NCBI GenBank assembly: GCA_003209655.1
Contig: QCPW01000001.1
Span: forward strand, 62,001 to 126,000
Length of the DNA: 64,000 nt
Reading direction: 5' to 3'
Origin: Prochlorococcus sp. AG-442-M23
GTDB taxonomy: Bacteria; Cyanobacteriota; Cyanobacteriia; PCC-6307; Cyanobiaceae
Shown here: positions 46,894 through 55,159 of the stretch, one piece after another
Layout: the number at the start of each line of letters is the position of its first letter
How positions within the stretch are numbered: the stretch's first letter is position 1
Made by a program: the position numbers and the translations under genes
The notes under the pieces: model-generated
The model's input: only the letters and a program-made list of their open reading frames with translations
Databases searched by the model: none
Told to the model about the DNA's origin: nothing

Positions 46894-48708
46894 TTGAAAG
46901 GTATTGCAATAGGTTTTTCTGATACTTCAAAAGAGATTTTAAAAAGACTAAAAAAAACTGAATTTATTGATGAAATTTATATAGGGAGTTCATCCAAAGA
47001 AGAAAAAAACGAAAAAGGCTCAATCGAATTTGTCAACTCTAAGAAAATTCTGGTAGAAAATTGGGACAAAGTGGATTTAATTCTATTTGTTGGATCAATA
47101 GGTGCCTCAATAAGACTTGTCGCACCTTTATTATCTTTGAAAGATAAAGACCCTGGGGTGATTGTTATTGATAACAAAGGATTAAAAATTGTACCTATTA
47201 TTGGCTCACATCAATCAAATGTTCAAAATATTGCATTTCAAATATCTAGTTTATTTGGAGGAGAAATAATAGAAACTAATAATTCAGTTGAGAAGAACTT
47301 TCTAAATATTGATTCATTTGGGTATCAATGGGGGTGGAAAAGATCTGGAAATGTAAAAAACTGGTCAAAACTAGTAATTAAACAAGCTAATAATAAAAAG
47401 ATTTTTTGCAAACAATTATCAGGCAATAATTTATGGAAAAACTCCGAAGCAGGAAATACTATTGATGATTTGTTGGATGAAGAAGATAAGCAAAAGGAGT
47501 CAACTTTTCATATAAGTGTATTTAGTGACAAAAAAAATACTTGGCATCCTCCTCATTTGTGGATCGGCATTGGATGTGAGAGAAATACAAGTAGAGAATT
47601 GATTGAAGACTCATTAGAAAATTTCTTGAAGGCTAATAATCTATCTCCATTATCAATTGCAGGTCTTGCAAGTGTTGATTTAAAAAAAGATGAGCAAGGA
47701 ATTATAAAGATCTCAAAAGAAAATAATTGGCCAGTAAAATTTTTTACAACTGAGGAACTCTCCAAAATTAATACCCCAAACCCATCAAGTATAGTTCTTA
47801 AAGAAATAGGTACTCCTTCAGTTGCTGAAGCAGCTTGCATTTTAGCTGCAGGGAAAGGTTCAAAACTTTTGAAAGAAAAAAAGATTTTTAAAAGTGTCAA
47901 TTCTTCAAAAAGTACAAATGGGGCATTAACTATTGCCGTAGCCCAATCTAAAAATCAATACTCCCCATTTAAAGGCGAGATTCATATTGTAGGCAGTGGG
48001 CCAGGAGATATTTCATATTTAACAAATGATGCAAGAAAAGCTTTATCTAAGTGTTCTATTTGGATTGGGTACAAAATGTATTTAAATCTAATTAAACCTC
48101 TTGCAAGAAAAGATCAAGTATTACTTGAAAGCAACCTCACGGAAGAAAGAGAAAGATGTGAGAAAGCGATAAAACTTGCTGAAGAAGGAATCAAAGTAGC
48201 ACTAGTATCCTCTGGTGATTCAGGTATTTATGGAATGGCTGGTCTACTTTTAGAATTAATTCAAAAAATTAGTAAGGAATTTAGACCTTCATTTGAAGTA
48301 CATCCAGGTATAAGTAGCATGCAATTAGCAGCTGCACTCGGTGGAGCTCCACTAATGAATGACTTCTGTTCAATCAGCTTGAGTGATAAGTTAACTCCTT
48401 GGGAATATATAGAAAAAAGAATTGCGGGGGCCTTGTTGGGAGACTTTGTAATTACTTTTTTTAATCCACAATCATTAGAAAGAAGGTGGCAACTAAAAAG
48501 AGCAATAGATTTATGTTTAAGCTATAGATCAGGAAATACTCCAGTTTTAGTAGGCAGGCAAGTTGGAAGGGGAAATCAATCCCAAAGCTTTTTTAAGCTA
48601 AATAGCATCCCTATTCAAGATATAGATATGCTATCAATAATTATTATTGGTAATTCTAAATCAACTTTAGTTGATGGAATATTTTTAACTCCAAGAGGAT
48701 ATTTGTAA
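46894..48708 (+). CDS. cobJ: CbiG-CobJ fusion: cobalamin biosynthesis protein / precorrin-3B C17-methyltransferase
   Basis: A two-enzyme fusion of 604 residues in the corrin ring pathway. Residues 1-~330 resemble CbiG (VDLILFVGSIGASIRLVAPLLSLKDKDPGVIVID; LWIGIGCERNTSRELI; LASVDLKKDEQGI), which opens the ring lactone. Residues ~360-604 are a SAM-dependent precorrin/cobalt-precorrin-3B C17 methyltransferase (IHIVGSGPGDISYLTNDARKAL, VSSGDSGIYGMAG, HPGISSMQLAAA, FFNPQSLERRWQL). The start is TTG at 46894; length supports it. The fusion joins sequential steps. Confidence 0.94.
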   Translation: MKGIAIGFSDTSKEILKRLKKTEFIDEIYIGSSSKEEKNEKGSIEFVNSKKILVENWDKVDLILFVGSIGASIRLVAPLLSLKDKDPGVIVIDNKGLKIVPIIGSHQSNVQNIAFQISSLFGGEIIETNNSVEKNFLNIDSFGYQWGWKRSGNVKNWSKLVIKQANNKKIFCKQLSGNNLWKNSEAGNTIDDLLDEEDKQKESTFHISVFSDKKNTWHPPHLWIGIGCERNTSRELIEDSLENFLKANNLSPLSIAGLASVDLKKDEQGIIKISKENNWPVKFFTTEELSKINTPNPSSIVLKEIGTPSVAEAACILAAGKGSKLLKEKKIFKSVNSSKSTNGALTIAVAQSKNQYSPFKGEIHIVGSGPGDISYLTNDARKALSKCSIWIGYKMYLNLIKPLARKDQVLLESNLTEERERCEKAIKLAEEGIKVALVSSGDSGIYGMAGLLLELIQKISKEFRPSFEVHPGISSMQLAAALGGAPLMNDFCSISLSDKLTPWEYIEKRIAGALLGDFVITFFNPQSLERRWQLKRAIDLCLSYRSGNTPVLVGRQVGRGNQSQSFFKLNSIPIQDIDMLSIIIIGNSKSTLVDGIFLTPRGYL

Positions 48709-48798
48709 AAAAAATCCCAAAATAAATCTCTTATTAATCATTAAAAATATGGCTTTTGCTTTTTTTCTTAAGGGATATTAATCTTAAATCAAATAATT

Positions 48799-49611
48799 TT
48801 GGTAACAATCCCCTTGGAAAGCATTGGTTTAATTTTATTTGATATAGATGGAGTTATTAGAAGCGTAGAAAATAGTTATAGACTTGCTCTTAAGAAAACA
48901 GTTTATAAATTTTGCGGCTGGGAGCCAAGTTTTCATGATATTGATAACGCAAAAAATGAAGGAATCTGGAATAATGATTGGGATTTAAGTTTAGAACTGA
49001 TAAAGAGGAATATTAAAAGAAAAAATTTAAAACTCGATTGTCCGAAAAAAGATTCTATCGTAAGGTGTTTCGAAAATTTCTACTTTGGTTGTAATCCTAA
49101 TAAAAATAGTAAGGATTGGGATGGCTTTATACGAAATGAGGAGTTATTAGTCGACAAAGAATTTTTTAGTTTATTAAGTACAAAAAGGATAAGCTGGGGA
49201 TTTGTAAGTGGAGCCGAATCTGCTTCGGCAAAATTTGTTTTAGAAGAGAGACTAAAGTTAAAATCTCCACCTTTAATAGCTATGGGTGACGCTCCTGACA
49301 AGCCAGATCCTCAAGGTTTGATCTCCTTAGCAAACAAGCTTTGCAGAAATAATCTAGGTTACAAAAATATCCCAATTGCCTATGTTGGTGACACAATTGC
49401 TGATATCAAAACAGTTATTAATGCAAAAAAAATAATCCCAAATCAAAACTTTATAAGTATAGGAGTTGCTCCGCCTCATCTTCATTTGGAATCTAGAAAA
49501 AAAGAACGCAATGCATATGAATCAAAGCTTAGAGAAGCAGGCGCAAATTTGATTCTTCATTCAGTGAATGATCTTAAAAATATAGATTTTAATTTTTTTA
49601 GAAATAACTAA
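48799..49611 (+). CDS. HAD-superfamily hydrolase (TIGR01548-like)
   Basis: A 270-residue haloacid-dehalogenase-fold phosphatase. Motif I is LILFDIDGVIRS (nucleophile and acid Asp), and the C-terminal motif is YVGDTIADIKT. The layout resembles a cyanobacterial HAD subfamily of unknown substrate. The start is a TTG at 48799, with another in-frame TTG at 48814. It is the last clearly chromosomal gene before the accessory region on its right. Confidence 0.83.
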   Translation: MVTIPLESIGLILFDIDGVIRSVENSYRLALKKTVYKFCGWEPSFHDIDNAKNEGIWNNDWDLSLELIKRNIKRKNLKLDCPKKDSIVRCFENFYFGCNPNKNSKDWDGFIRNEELLVDKEFFSLLSTKRISWGFVSGAESASAKFVLEERLKLKSPPLIAMGDAPDKPDPQGLISLANKLCRNNLGYKNIPIAYVGDTIADIKTVINAKKIIPNQNFISIGVAPPHLHLESRKKERNAYESKLREAGANLILHSVNDLKNIDFNFFRNN

Positions 49612-49700
49612 TAAAAAAACATTATCTTATTTTTTTGAACTACTAAACTCAATATCTTTATTTTCAAAAGTGAATTGAATTAATTATCAAGAGTTTGATC

Positions 49701-49862
49701 CTAGAAAATCGAGTAAATAAATGGGGCAACAACTGAACCCTGAGTAAATATAATAAGTGACCCCATAAGTACAATCGTAATGATCAATGGTGCTAACCAG
49801 TACTTTTTGCGCACTTTCATAAAGTCCCAAATGTCTTTAACAAGATCAAGAAATTCTTTCAT
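49701..49862 (-). CDS. DUF5989 / SxtK-like mini membrane protein
   Basis: A 53-residue protein from ATG at 49862 (MKEFLDLVKDIWDFMKVRKK..., ending PFIYSIF). It has a cytoplasmic amphipathic start and one transmembrane helix (residues ~23-40). It matches the DUF5989 pattern (FxxxRKKYWLAPxIxxxxLxGxLIxxxxGSxxAPFIY). Such proteins accompany carbamoyltransferase and SxtJ genes, as here, and in saxitoxin clusters the equivalent is sxtK. Its role is unknown. Confidence 0.8.
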   Translation of the reverse strand: MKEFLDLVKDIWDFMKVRKKYWLAPLIITIVLMGSLIIFTQGSVVAPFIYSIF

Positions 49863-49865
49863 AAC

Positions 49866-50258
49866 TCAAAAAATACGTGTGAGATCTGTTTGATGGTGTT
49901 TTCGTTTTTCTCGGTATGTCTTCTCTTCTTTTCGTCTTCTTCTTAATGGATCATATCCTGTAAGACGCATGACAAAAGCGATAGGTTGAAGAACAACAAT
50001 GAAAACAATTCCAAGGATAATCTTACTATTAACCCATCCAAGGGCATTACCAAGTGCAATCCAACTTTTGTATGGATAATGTAGCAGGCGTGGTGATGTT
50101 AGTCCAAGAATTAATGCTGGCACCCCCACAAATAAAGTCCATATCCTAAATCCATGGCCTAAAAGTGAAGGAATTAAAAAACCAATAAATAATGGAAATC
50201 CAAATCCTATAAAAATTCCAAAGTCAAGTAGTTTTTTTTGGGAAATTGTTTCTTTCAT
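49866..50258 (-). CDS. SxtJ-family membrane protein
   Basis: A 130-residue membrane protein from ATG at 50258 (a TTG at 50264 would add two). Three hydrophobic segments are visible (LLDFGIFIGFGFPLFIGFLI, IWTLFVGVPALILGL, IILGIVFIVVLQPIAFVMRL), then a basic tail. PLRRRRKEEKTYREK is typical of SxtJ proteins encoded next to O-carbamoyltransferases. It sits 2 bp after the carbamoyltransferase stop and 3 bp before the DUF5989 gene, a clear operon. Confidence 0.8.
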   Translation of the reverse strand: MKETISQKKLLDFGIFIGFGFPLFIGFLIPSLLGHGFRIWTLFVGVPALILGLTSPRLLHYPYKSWIALGNALGWVNSKIILGIVFIVVLQPIAFVMRLTGYDPLRRRRKEEKTYREKRKHHQTDLTRIF

Positions 50259-50260
50259 GA

Positions 50261-52114
50261 TCAATCGAGTTCAAATTCCTGCATCCAAGTTTCATCTTTC
50301 TCGAACTTTGGTTGCTCGTTCTTGTATAGGACTTGATTTTGGAGAACTAAGATGTCCATCTCTGTTCTCATAAAACATCTATAAGCATCCTGAGGAGTGC
50401 ACACAATTGGTTCACCTCTTACATTAAATGAGGTATTAACAATTGTGGGACAACCAGTTTTTTGCTTGAAGGCATTAATAAGTTTATAGTATCTAGGATT
50501 TGTCGCAAGACTTACAGTCTGAACTCTTGCTGTGTAATCAACATGAGTAATGGCAGGTAATGTTGATCTGGGGATATTGAGTTTCTCAATTCCAAAAAGT
50601 TTATCTTGCTCACCTGTCATCTTAGTACAAAGTTCCTTTTTGACTGGTGCGACTAATAGCATGTAGGGACTCTTATTATTCATCTCGAACTGACTACTAA
50701 CTTCTTCCTCTAGTACCGATGGAGCAAAGGGACGAAAACTCTCTCTAAACTTGATCTTTAAATTCATCACGCTCTGCATCTTTTGATTACGTGGATCTCC
50801 TATAATGGAACGACCTCCTAATGCTCTTGGGCCAAACTCCATAGGTCCATTGAACCACCCTATCACCTTACCTTTCTCTAATTCTTCCGCTAAAAGTTGA
50901 AACAAATCAGCTTCATTATGAGTGTGATAGGGAGCATTAATATGATTTAAATATTTTGTTATTTCATCATTACTGAACTCGGGACCCAAGTAGGTTCCCC
51001 TCATTGAGTCATTCATATTGACGATTCTCTCTTTAGCATAATTTTGATACCATCCTACTAAAGCAGCCCCAAGCGCTGAACCGGCATCTCCACTTGCAGG
51101 TTGAATCCAAATATCATCAAAAATTTTCTCTTGAAGCAATTTACCATTAGCAACGCAATTCAAAGCAACTCCTCCAGCTAGACAAAGGTTTTTAATGCCG
51201 GTCTCTTGTCTAAGTGCTTTTGCTAACTTCAGAACGATCTCCTCTGTAACTTTCTGTATTGATGCCGCTAAGTCCATATGGAACTTGTTAAGTTCAGTTT
51301 CTCCTTTTCTTGGTTTTCTCCCAAAGAGTTTGTGGAACTTCCGTCCTGTCATACGAAAACCACGATGATATTTGAAATAACTAATGTCAAGACGAAAAGT
51401 ACCATCATCTTTAATATCAATCAAATTATCTTTTATCTTGTCTACATATATTGGGTCTCCATAGGGAGCAAGACCCATCAGTTTATACTCCCCAGAGTTA
51501 ACTTTAAATCCGCAGTAGTAAGTGAAAGCGGAGTAAAGAAGACCAAGAGAGTGAGGAAAACTAATCTCCCAAAGAGGGTTAATATTTTTACCTTTACCTA
51601 TCCAAGCAGAAGTTGTCGCCCACTCCCCCACACCATCCATACAAAGGATAACAGACTCCTTAAATGGACTTGGATAAAAAGCTGCAGCTGCATGGGAAAG
51701 ATGATGCTCCGAAAAAAGTAAGTCTGGTATATCTAATGTTTCAGCGCCTAATAAATCTTGTATTTTTTTCAGATTTTTCTTGAGTTCATTTTTTAGAAAA
51801 AGTTTTTCCTTTAACCAAACTTGCATTGCTACTACAAAAGACCTCCCGCCTCTTGGCGCATTACCCAGATAAGTTTCCAGAAGTCGCTCAAAGGTTAGAA
51901 GAGGTTTCTCATAATAAATAACTTTTTTAATATCTTTAAGATTAATCCCTTGTGATTTTAAACAGAATAAAATTGCATTCTGTGGAAAGCGTGAATCATG
52001 TTTTTTTCTAGAAAATCTCTCTTCTTGTACCGCAGCAATTATTTCTCCGTTCTTTATCAAAGCAGCAGCGCTATCGTGGTAATAACATGACAAACCTAGA
52101 ATATAGTTACTCAT
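50261..52114 (-). CDS. Carbamoyltransferase of the NodU/CmcH/TobZ family
   Basis: A 617-residue ATP-dependent O-carbamoyltransferase that moves a carbamoyl group from carbamoyl phosphate to a hydroxyl on a sugar or natural product. The N-terminal Kae1-like domain starts ILGLSCYYHDSAAALI and includes the metal-binding histidines of EHHLSHAAAAFYPSPF; the C-terminal domain has RFRESFRPFAPSVL and NTSFNVRGEPIVCTPQDA. It heads an operon with SxtJ-like and DUF5989 proteins, the same trio as sxtI-sxtJ-sxtK. The acceptor is unknown; surface glycan or lipid modification is a guess. Local GC looks higher than typical neighbours. Confidence 0.92.
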   Translation of the reverse strand: MSNYILGLSCYYHDSAAALIKNGEIIAAVQEERFSRKKHDSRFPQNAILFCLKSQGINLKDIKKVIYYEKPLLTFERLLETYLGNAPRGGRSFVVAMQVWLKEKLFLKNELKKNLKKIQDLLGAETLDIPDLLFSEHHLSHAAAAFYPSPFKESVILCMDGVGEWATTSAWIGKGKNINPLWEISFPHSLGLLYSAFTYYCGFKVNSGEYKLMGLAPYGDPIYVDKIKDNLIDIKDDGTFRLDISYFKYHRGFRMTGRKFHKLFGRKPRKGETELNKFHMDLAASIQKVTEEIVLKLAKALRQETGIKNLCLAGGVALNCVANGKLLQEKIFDDIWIQPASGDAGSALGAALVGWYQNYAKERIVNMNDSMRGTYLGPEFSNDEITKYLNHINAPYHTHNEADLFQLLAEELEKGKVIGWFNGPMEFGPRALGGRSIIGDPRNQKMQSVMNLKIKFRESFRPFAPSVLEEEVSSQFEMNNKSPYMLLVAPVKKELCTKMTGEQDKLFGIEKLNIPRSTLPAITHVDYTARVQTVSLATNPRYYKLINAFKQKTGCPTIVNTSFNVRGEPIVCTPQDAYRCFMRTEMDILVLQNQVLYKNEQPKFEKDETWMQEFELD

Positions 52115-52360
52115 TAGATTTAATCTAATTTCTCAGATTAACAAATTTATATTGTTTTATTTTACCACTGTTGATAGTTCCTTATCACAAAATTTTAAAA
52201 TTCTAGAAAAACTTATGACCCAGAAATTTTCCCACAAGTAATTGAATTATTTATATTCCTCTACGAATTTATATAAACTTCTTTCTATTTCTTAAATAAT
52301 ATTGATACCAATACATTAACAACTTAAATGGAATTTATAAACTTCCACTAACCAAAAATG

Positions 52361-52378
52361 ACGGAGAGGGAGGGATTC
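52361..52378. repeat. Left attachment site (18-bp direct repeat)
   Basis: ACGGAGAGGGAGGGATTC, identical to 57818-57835. It equals the last 17 nt of the tRNA-Ser gene plus one base beyond. Bases on both sides differ between the copies, so the repeat is exactly 18 bp. This copy is the displaced tRNA 3' end left by integration. Confidence 0.93.
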
Positions 52379-52442
52379 TGATTAGTCCATAAAACAACCG
52401 TATAGAACCAGATAAGACCGATTTTGAGCGTGTTTTGGAGTC

Positions 52443-52465
52443 TCCCAACAACATTCCCAACAACA
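52443..52465. repeat. Pair of arm-type sites TCCCAACAACA (left end)
   Basis: Two direct copies of TCCCAACAACA at 52443-52453 and 52455-52465, 12 bp apart, 64 bp inside the left att repeat. The same 12-bp-spaced pair occurs near the right end. By analogy with P4/lambda integrases they are probably binding sites for the integrase N-terminal domain. Confidence 0.75.
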
Positions 52466-52483
52466 CATCTCAATTCGTATAAA

Positions 52484-52870
52484 ATGTACACCTATTTACT
52501 GGGGTCTATTTCTCCAAATCCATTGACATGGTTGACTTTTCAGCAACTTTCGTCTATAATAATAAGTATAGAATCGGATCTAAAATCAAGTGCTTCTAAA
52601 GGAAGCAAAAATATACCAGAGATCTCAGATTTTCAGAAATTAGTAAGCAATAACAGACTTTATACCGTAACCCAACTACTCAAACTGCCTATGAGCGACC
52701 TCAAACTGCTGTCGTGCAAAGAAGTGTGCAATCTATTTGGTTGCCACAAATCCAAGATCTATAGATTGATGGATAATGATCAATTCCCTAGACCACTACG
52801 CTTTGGTAGTAGTGTTCGTTGGAAGTGGATTGATATCAGAGACTATCAAAACTCTTTGGAGGTATCATAA
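52484..52870 (+). CDS. AlpA/excisionase-like DNA-binding protein
   Basis: From ATG at 52484 it has 128 residues. Only the last ~55 are recognisable, as a MerR/AlpA-type winged helix: LLSCKEVCNLFGCHKSKIYRLMDNDQFPRPLRFGSSVRWKWIDIRDYQNSL. A near-consensus promoter lies inside the ORF (52532-52560), so a shorter product from the in-frame ATG at 52691 (59 residues, normal excisionase size) is a good alternative. Its stop overlaps the integrase start (TAATG). It probably controls integrase expression or directs excision. Confidence 0.78.
   Translation: MYTYLLGSISPNPLTWLTFQQLSSIIISIESDLKSSASKGSKNIPEISDFQKLVSNNRLYTVTQLLKLPMSDLKLLSCKEVCNLFGCHKSKIYRLMDNDQFPRPLRFGSSVRWKWIDIRDYQNSLEVS
52532..52560 (+). 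promoter_or_regulatory. Sigma-70-type promoter inside the excisionase-like ORF
   Basis: TTGACT, a 17-bp spacer, then a perfect TATAAT (52555-52560). It points toward the excisionase/integrase genes and would start transcription near 52567. It supports the shorter excisionase start at 52691 or a separate integrase transcript. Confidence 0.5.
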
Positions 52871-54150
52871 TGCTTACCTACAAAGAGATAGAAAACCTCA
52901 AACCCAAGTCACAGACTTATAATAAGGGATGTGGTTGTGGTAATGGTCTAATACTTGAGGTATCCAGTATCAAGAAGGGTGGATCTAAATGCTTCGTTGG
53001 TAGAACTAGGTTTAGAAGCAGACAAGTCCCTGTTTACGTATGCTCTTATGGCAAAGGTCATGGTAGGACTACAAGCGTAAAGGATGCTAATAGTAAATGG
53101 ATCAAAATCCTTGACTGGTCTAGGGAGTCAGGGAAAAACCCTGCTGATTATAGTAAGAAGAGTATCTATGAATCTAAGACTCTTCTTGATGCTGTGAATG
53201 TATACCTCAAGAAAAAGCGAAGAGAACTAAGTGAGAGTACATACACCGAATATTCAAGGAAGTTACATAATACAATCCTTACAAAGATAGACCCTGCAAC
53301 ACCTTTGAAGGAATTGGAGTGGACTACAGATGGTAATGGCAGAGCAGAAGTAATGAGAGTGATACAAGAGATAACTGATGCAGGTAGGGGTAACAACTTT
53401 GACCAAGCAGAACGCTGTCAGGATCTATTGAGATATGTCTTTGATGAAGCGACTCGTATTGGTTTGATGAATCCAATGTTGAAAAATCCAGCAGCGAGAA
53501 TGGATGGTGATCCTAAATCAACAGGTCAGAATCATCACCCTGCTGTACATACAGGTGGACTACCTCAACTATTGAAGGATGTATCGCTCAATAGGATAAA
53601 CGCTGATCCAGTAAGCGTACTATCAACAAAGTTCACTCTCATGACAACTCTCAGAACAGGTGCATTGGTTCGTTTGCAATGGGACATGATAGAAAAAGTT
53701 GATGGTATAGAGTGCTTCGTCATTGATGGCAAGACATCTGGACTAAAAAGAGAAAAGGGTAAGAATGACCATATACCTCATCATGTACCGATCACACGTC
53801 ACATGAAAAAGATAATGAAGCAGATCAAAGATTATAGTGACGGTGAAAAATATCTTTTCATGCCTATAAGACAGAGTAGGTTTGAGCATCTAGATCCTTC
53901 TACACCTAACAACAATCTTCGTAACCTTGGATATCAAGGTAAGCAGGTTGCCCATGGAGTCAGAACACTTGCAGAAACCATTGGTCAAGATGAACTGGGT
54001 TACATGTCAGAGATTATTCAAAGACAGTTAGGTCATCTTGTAGGAGATAAGACCAGAAGGGCATATGATAGATCGCTTCAACTGAAGAAAAGAAAAGAGT
54101 TCCTTGATGACTGGTGTACCTACCTTATTGATAATGGATTGAGGATATAA
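52870..54150 (+). CDS. int: Tyrosine recombinase / integrase
   Basis: A 426-residue phage/P4-type integrase expected to catalyse recombination between the element and the tRNA-Ser attachment site. The N-terminal ~100 residues form an arm-binding-like domain, residues ~100-215 a core-binding domain, and ~225-420 the catalytic domain. Active-site residues are R262 (TTLRTGALVRLQW), the lysine loop at K293-K298, H362 and R365 (AHGVRT), H389 (LGHL) and nucleophile Y399 (RRAYDR). All are present, so it should be active. The ATG overlaps the excisionase stop by one base. Codon use is less AT-biased than host genes. Confidence 0.95.
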   Translation: MLTYKEIENLKPKSQTYNKGCGCGNGLILEVSSIKKGGSKCFVGRTRFRSRQVPVYVCSYGKGHGRTTSVKDANSKWIKILDWSRESGKNPADYSKKSIYESKTLLDAVNVYLKKKRRELSESTYTEYSRKLHNTILTKIDPATPLKELEWTTDGNGRAEVMRVIQEITDAGRGNNFDQAERCQDLLRYVFDEATRIGLMNPMLKNPAARMDGDPKSTGQNHHPAVHTGGLPQLLKDVSLNRINADPVSVLSTKFTLMTTLRTGALVRLQWDMIEKVDGIECFVIDGKTSGLKREKGKNDHIPHHVPITRHMKKIMKQIKDYSDGEKYLFMPIRQSRFEHLDPSTPNNNLRNLGYQGKQVAHGVRTLAETIGQDELGYMSEIIQRQLGHLVGDKTRRAYDRSLQLKKRKEFLDDWCTYLIDNGLRI

Positions 54151-54419
54151 CGCTTCAAATAGAGTTTTCAGGTAATTTGCTCCACCTCAGATGACCTACA
54201 AGGTGGATGAAAACTACCATAGGCATAATAGTATCCCCCAAAATAGGCACGTCAAGATGTCATATGTACAACGGAGACCTACTCCGAATGTATGCACAAG
54301 TGTACGGTAATTCAAAAGTTATCGTACGATAAGAGATGGACCACTATGACTGGTGTCTACTTGTACGTGATATGTGTATGTAATTGCATTATCGTACAGG
54401 TATGAATTGAGAGTGAATT
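54151..54419. promoter_or_regulatory. Regulatory spacer upstream of the serine recombinase
   Basis: 269 bp without an ORF. It holds a perfect 14-bp palindrome TTATCGTACGATAA (54319-54332) and a second TTATCGTAC half-site (54389-54397), 70 bp apart, plus other GTAC-containing near-matches. An inverted repeat TCCACCT / AGGTGGA (near 54180-54207) lacks a T-tract. It is a candidate operator or resolvase recombination (res) site for the adjacent serine recombinase. Confidence 0.5.
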
Positions 54420-55019
54420 ATGACTGTATACGGCGTATGGAGGTGTTCGACAGACCATCAGGATCAAGAGCGTCAGATCAGAGCATTACAAGATGCAGGT
54501 TGCTTGCCTGAAAATATTTACGGTGACAAGATCACAGGTGTATCTGACTTCAGTAATAGACCTGAACTACAAAAGTGCCTAGCAGCAATGCAGGCAAATG
54601 ATACCTTGATAATTTCAGAATTATCCAGACTATCAAGAAGTTTCATAGGTATGGTCAATGAGGTCAGTAAGTTACTTGAGAGAGAGATCAATATCAAAAC
54701 ACTTGATGGAAGACTGGATACAACTGCAATGCCTAAAGAGATCACAATGCTAATAGTCTCAATACTTGGATATGCTGCCAGTCAAGAATTGTCGCAACTG
54801 AAATCTAGGACTGCTGAAGGTAGGGCAGTTGCTAAGAGTAGAGGAGTCAAGTTTGGTGCTAAGCGTAAGTATGACAAGTTTCAGATACAAGAGATCATGC
54901 AAAAAAGATCTGAAGGTGTAGGGTTTGGAACTATTGCAAGATCTATGGGTATGAGTAGGTCTACAGTTCAGACCATAGTCAATAGAGAAAACACAGTAGG
55001 TATAGGAGTTGCATCATGA
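54420..55019 (+). CDS. Serine recombinase (resolvase/invertase family)
   Basis: A 199-residue small serine recombinase. The catalytic Ser10 is in VWRCSTDHQDQERQ, and the supporting R8, R70 and R73 ([11 protein letters not shown]) are present, so it should be active. The dimerisation helix follows (~100-140), then a C-terminal helix-turn-helix (IQEIMQKRSEGVGFGTIARSMGMSRSTVQTIV). It may resolve element multimers or invert DNA within the element. Its TGA overlaps the ATG of the next small gene, starting a coupled chain. Confidence 0.93.
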   Translation: MTVYGVWRCSTDHQDQERQIRALQDAGCLPENIYGDKITGVSDFSNRPELQKCLAAMQANDTLIISELSRLSRSFIGMVNEVSKLLEREINIKTLDGRLDTTAMPKEITMLIVSILGYAASQELSQLKSRTAEGRAVAKSRGVKFGAKRKYDKFQIQEIMQKRSEGVGFGTIARSMGMSRSTVQTIVNRENTVGIGVAS

Positions 55020-55159
55020 GAAAGTTCAAAGTATCAGCATTGCTAGAAGGTTATAGAACTGAAGAGTACATACATGCAGCATCAGAACATCATGCTATAA
55101 GGATCATGAAAGCAAAGTATGGTAACTCTGCCAGAAATATTTGGGCAATGATTCAATGA
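55016..55159 (+). CDS. Small hypothetical protein (47 aa)
   Basis: Not recognised. It starts with ATG overlapping the recombinase stop (ATGA) and ends with TGA overlapping the next ATG. The product (MRKFKVSALLEGYRTEEYI...) is basic and amphipathic; YIHAASEHHAIRIMKAKYGNSARNI fits a small alpha/beta DUF seen in phage genes, but I cannot name it. Its place in the ATGA chain supports real translation. Confidence 0.6.
   Translation: MRKFKVSALLEGYRTEEYIHAASEHHAIRIMKAKYGNSARNIWAMIQ

Larger units (their letters stand above)
52115..52483. other. Intergenic region with the left end of the integrative element
   Basis: 369 bp upstream of the divergent carbamoyltransferase and excisionase-like genes. 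The first ~245 bp are AT-rich host-like DNA and should hold the carbamoyltransferase promoter. From 52361 it is element DNA: the 18-bp att repeat, then two TCCCAACAACA sites. No gene is seen. Confidence 0.7.

Noticed and set aside
51278-51721. 147-codon open frame on the plus strand inside the carbamoyltransferase gene
   Set aside because: Antisense to a well-conserved enzyme, no recognisable domain, no promoter or spacing that would support a gene.
55141-55155. TTG start for the 61-aa protein
   Set aside because: The ATG at 55156 overlaps the upstream stop as ATGA, like the other junctions in this chain, and is the better start.
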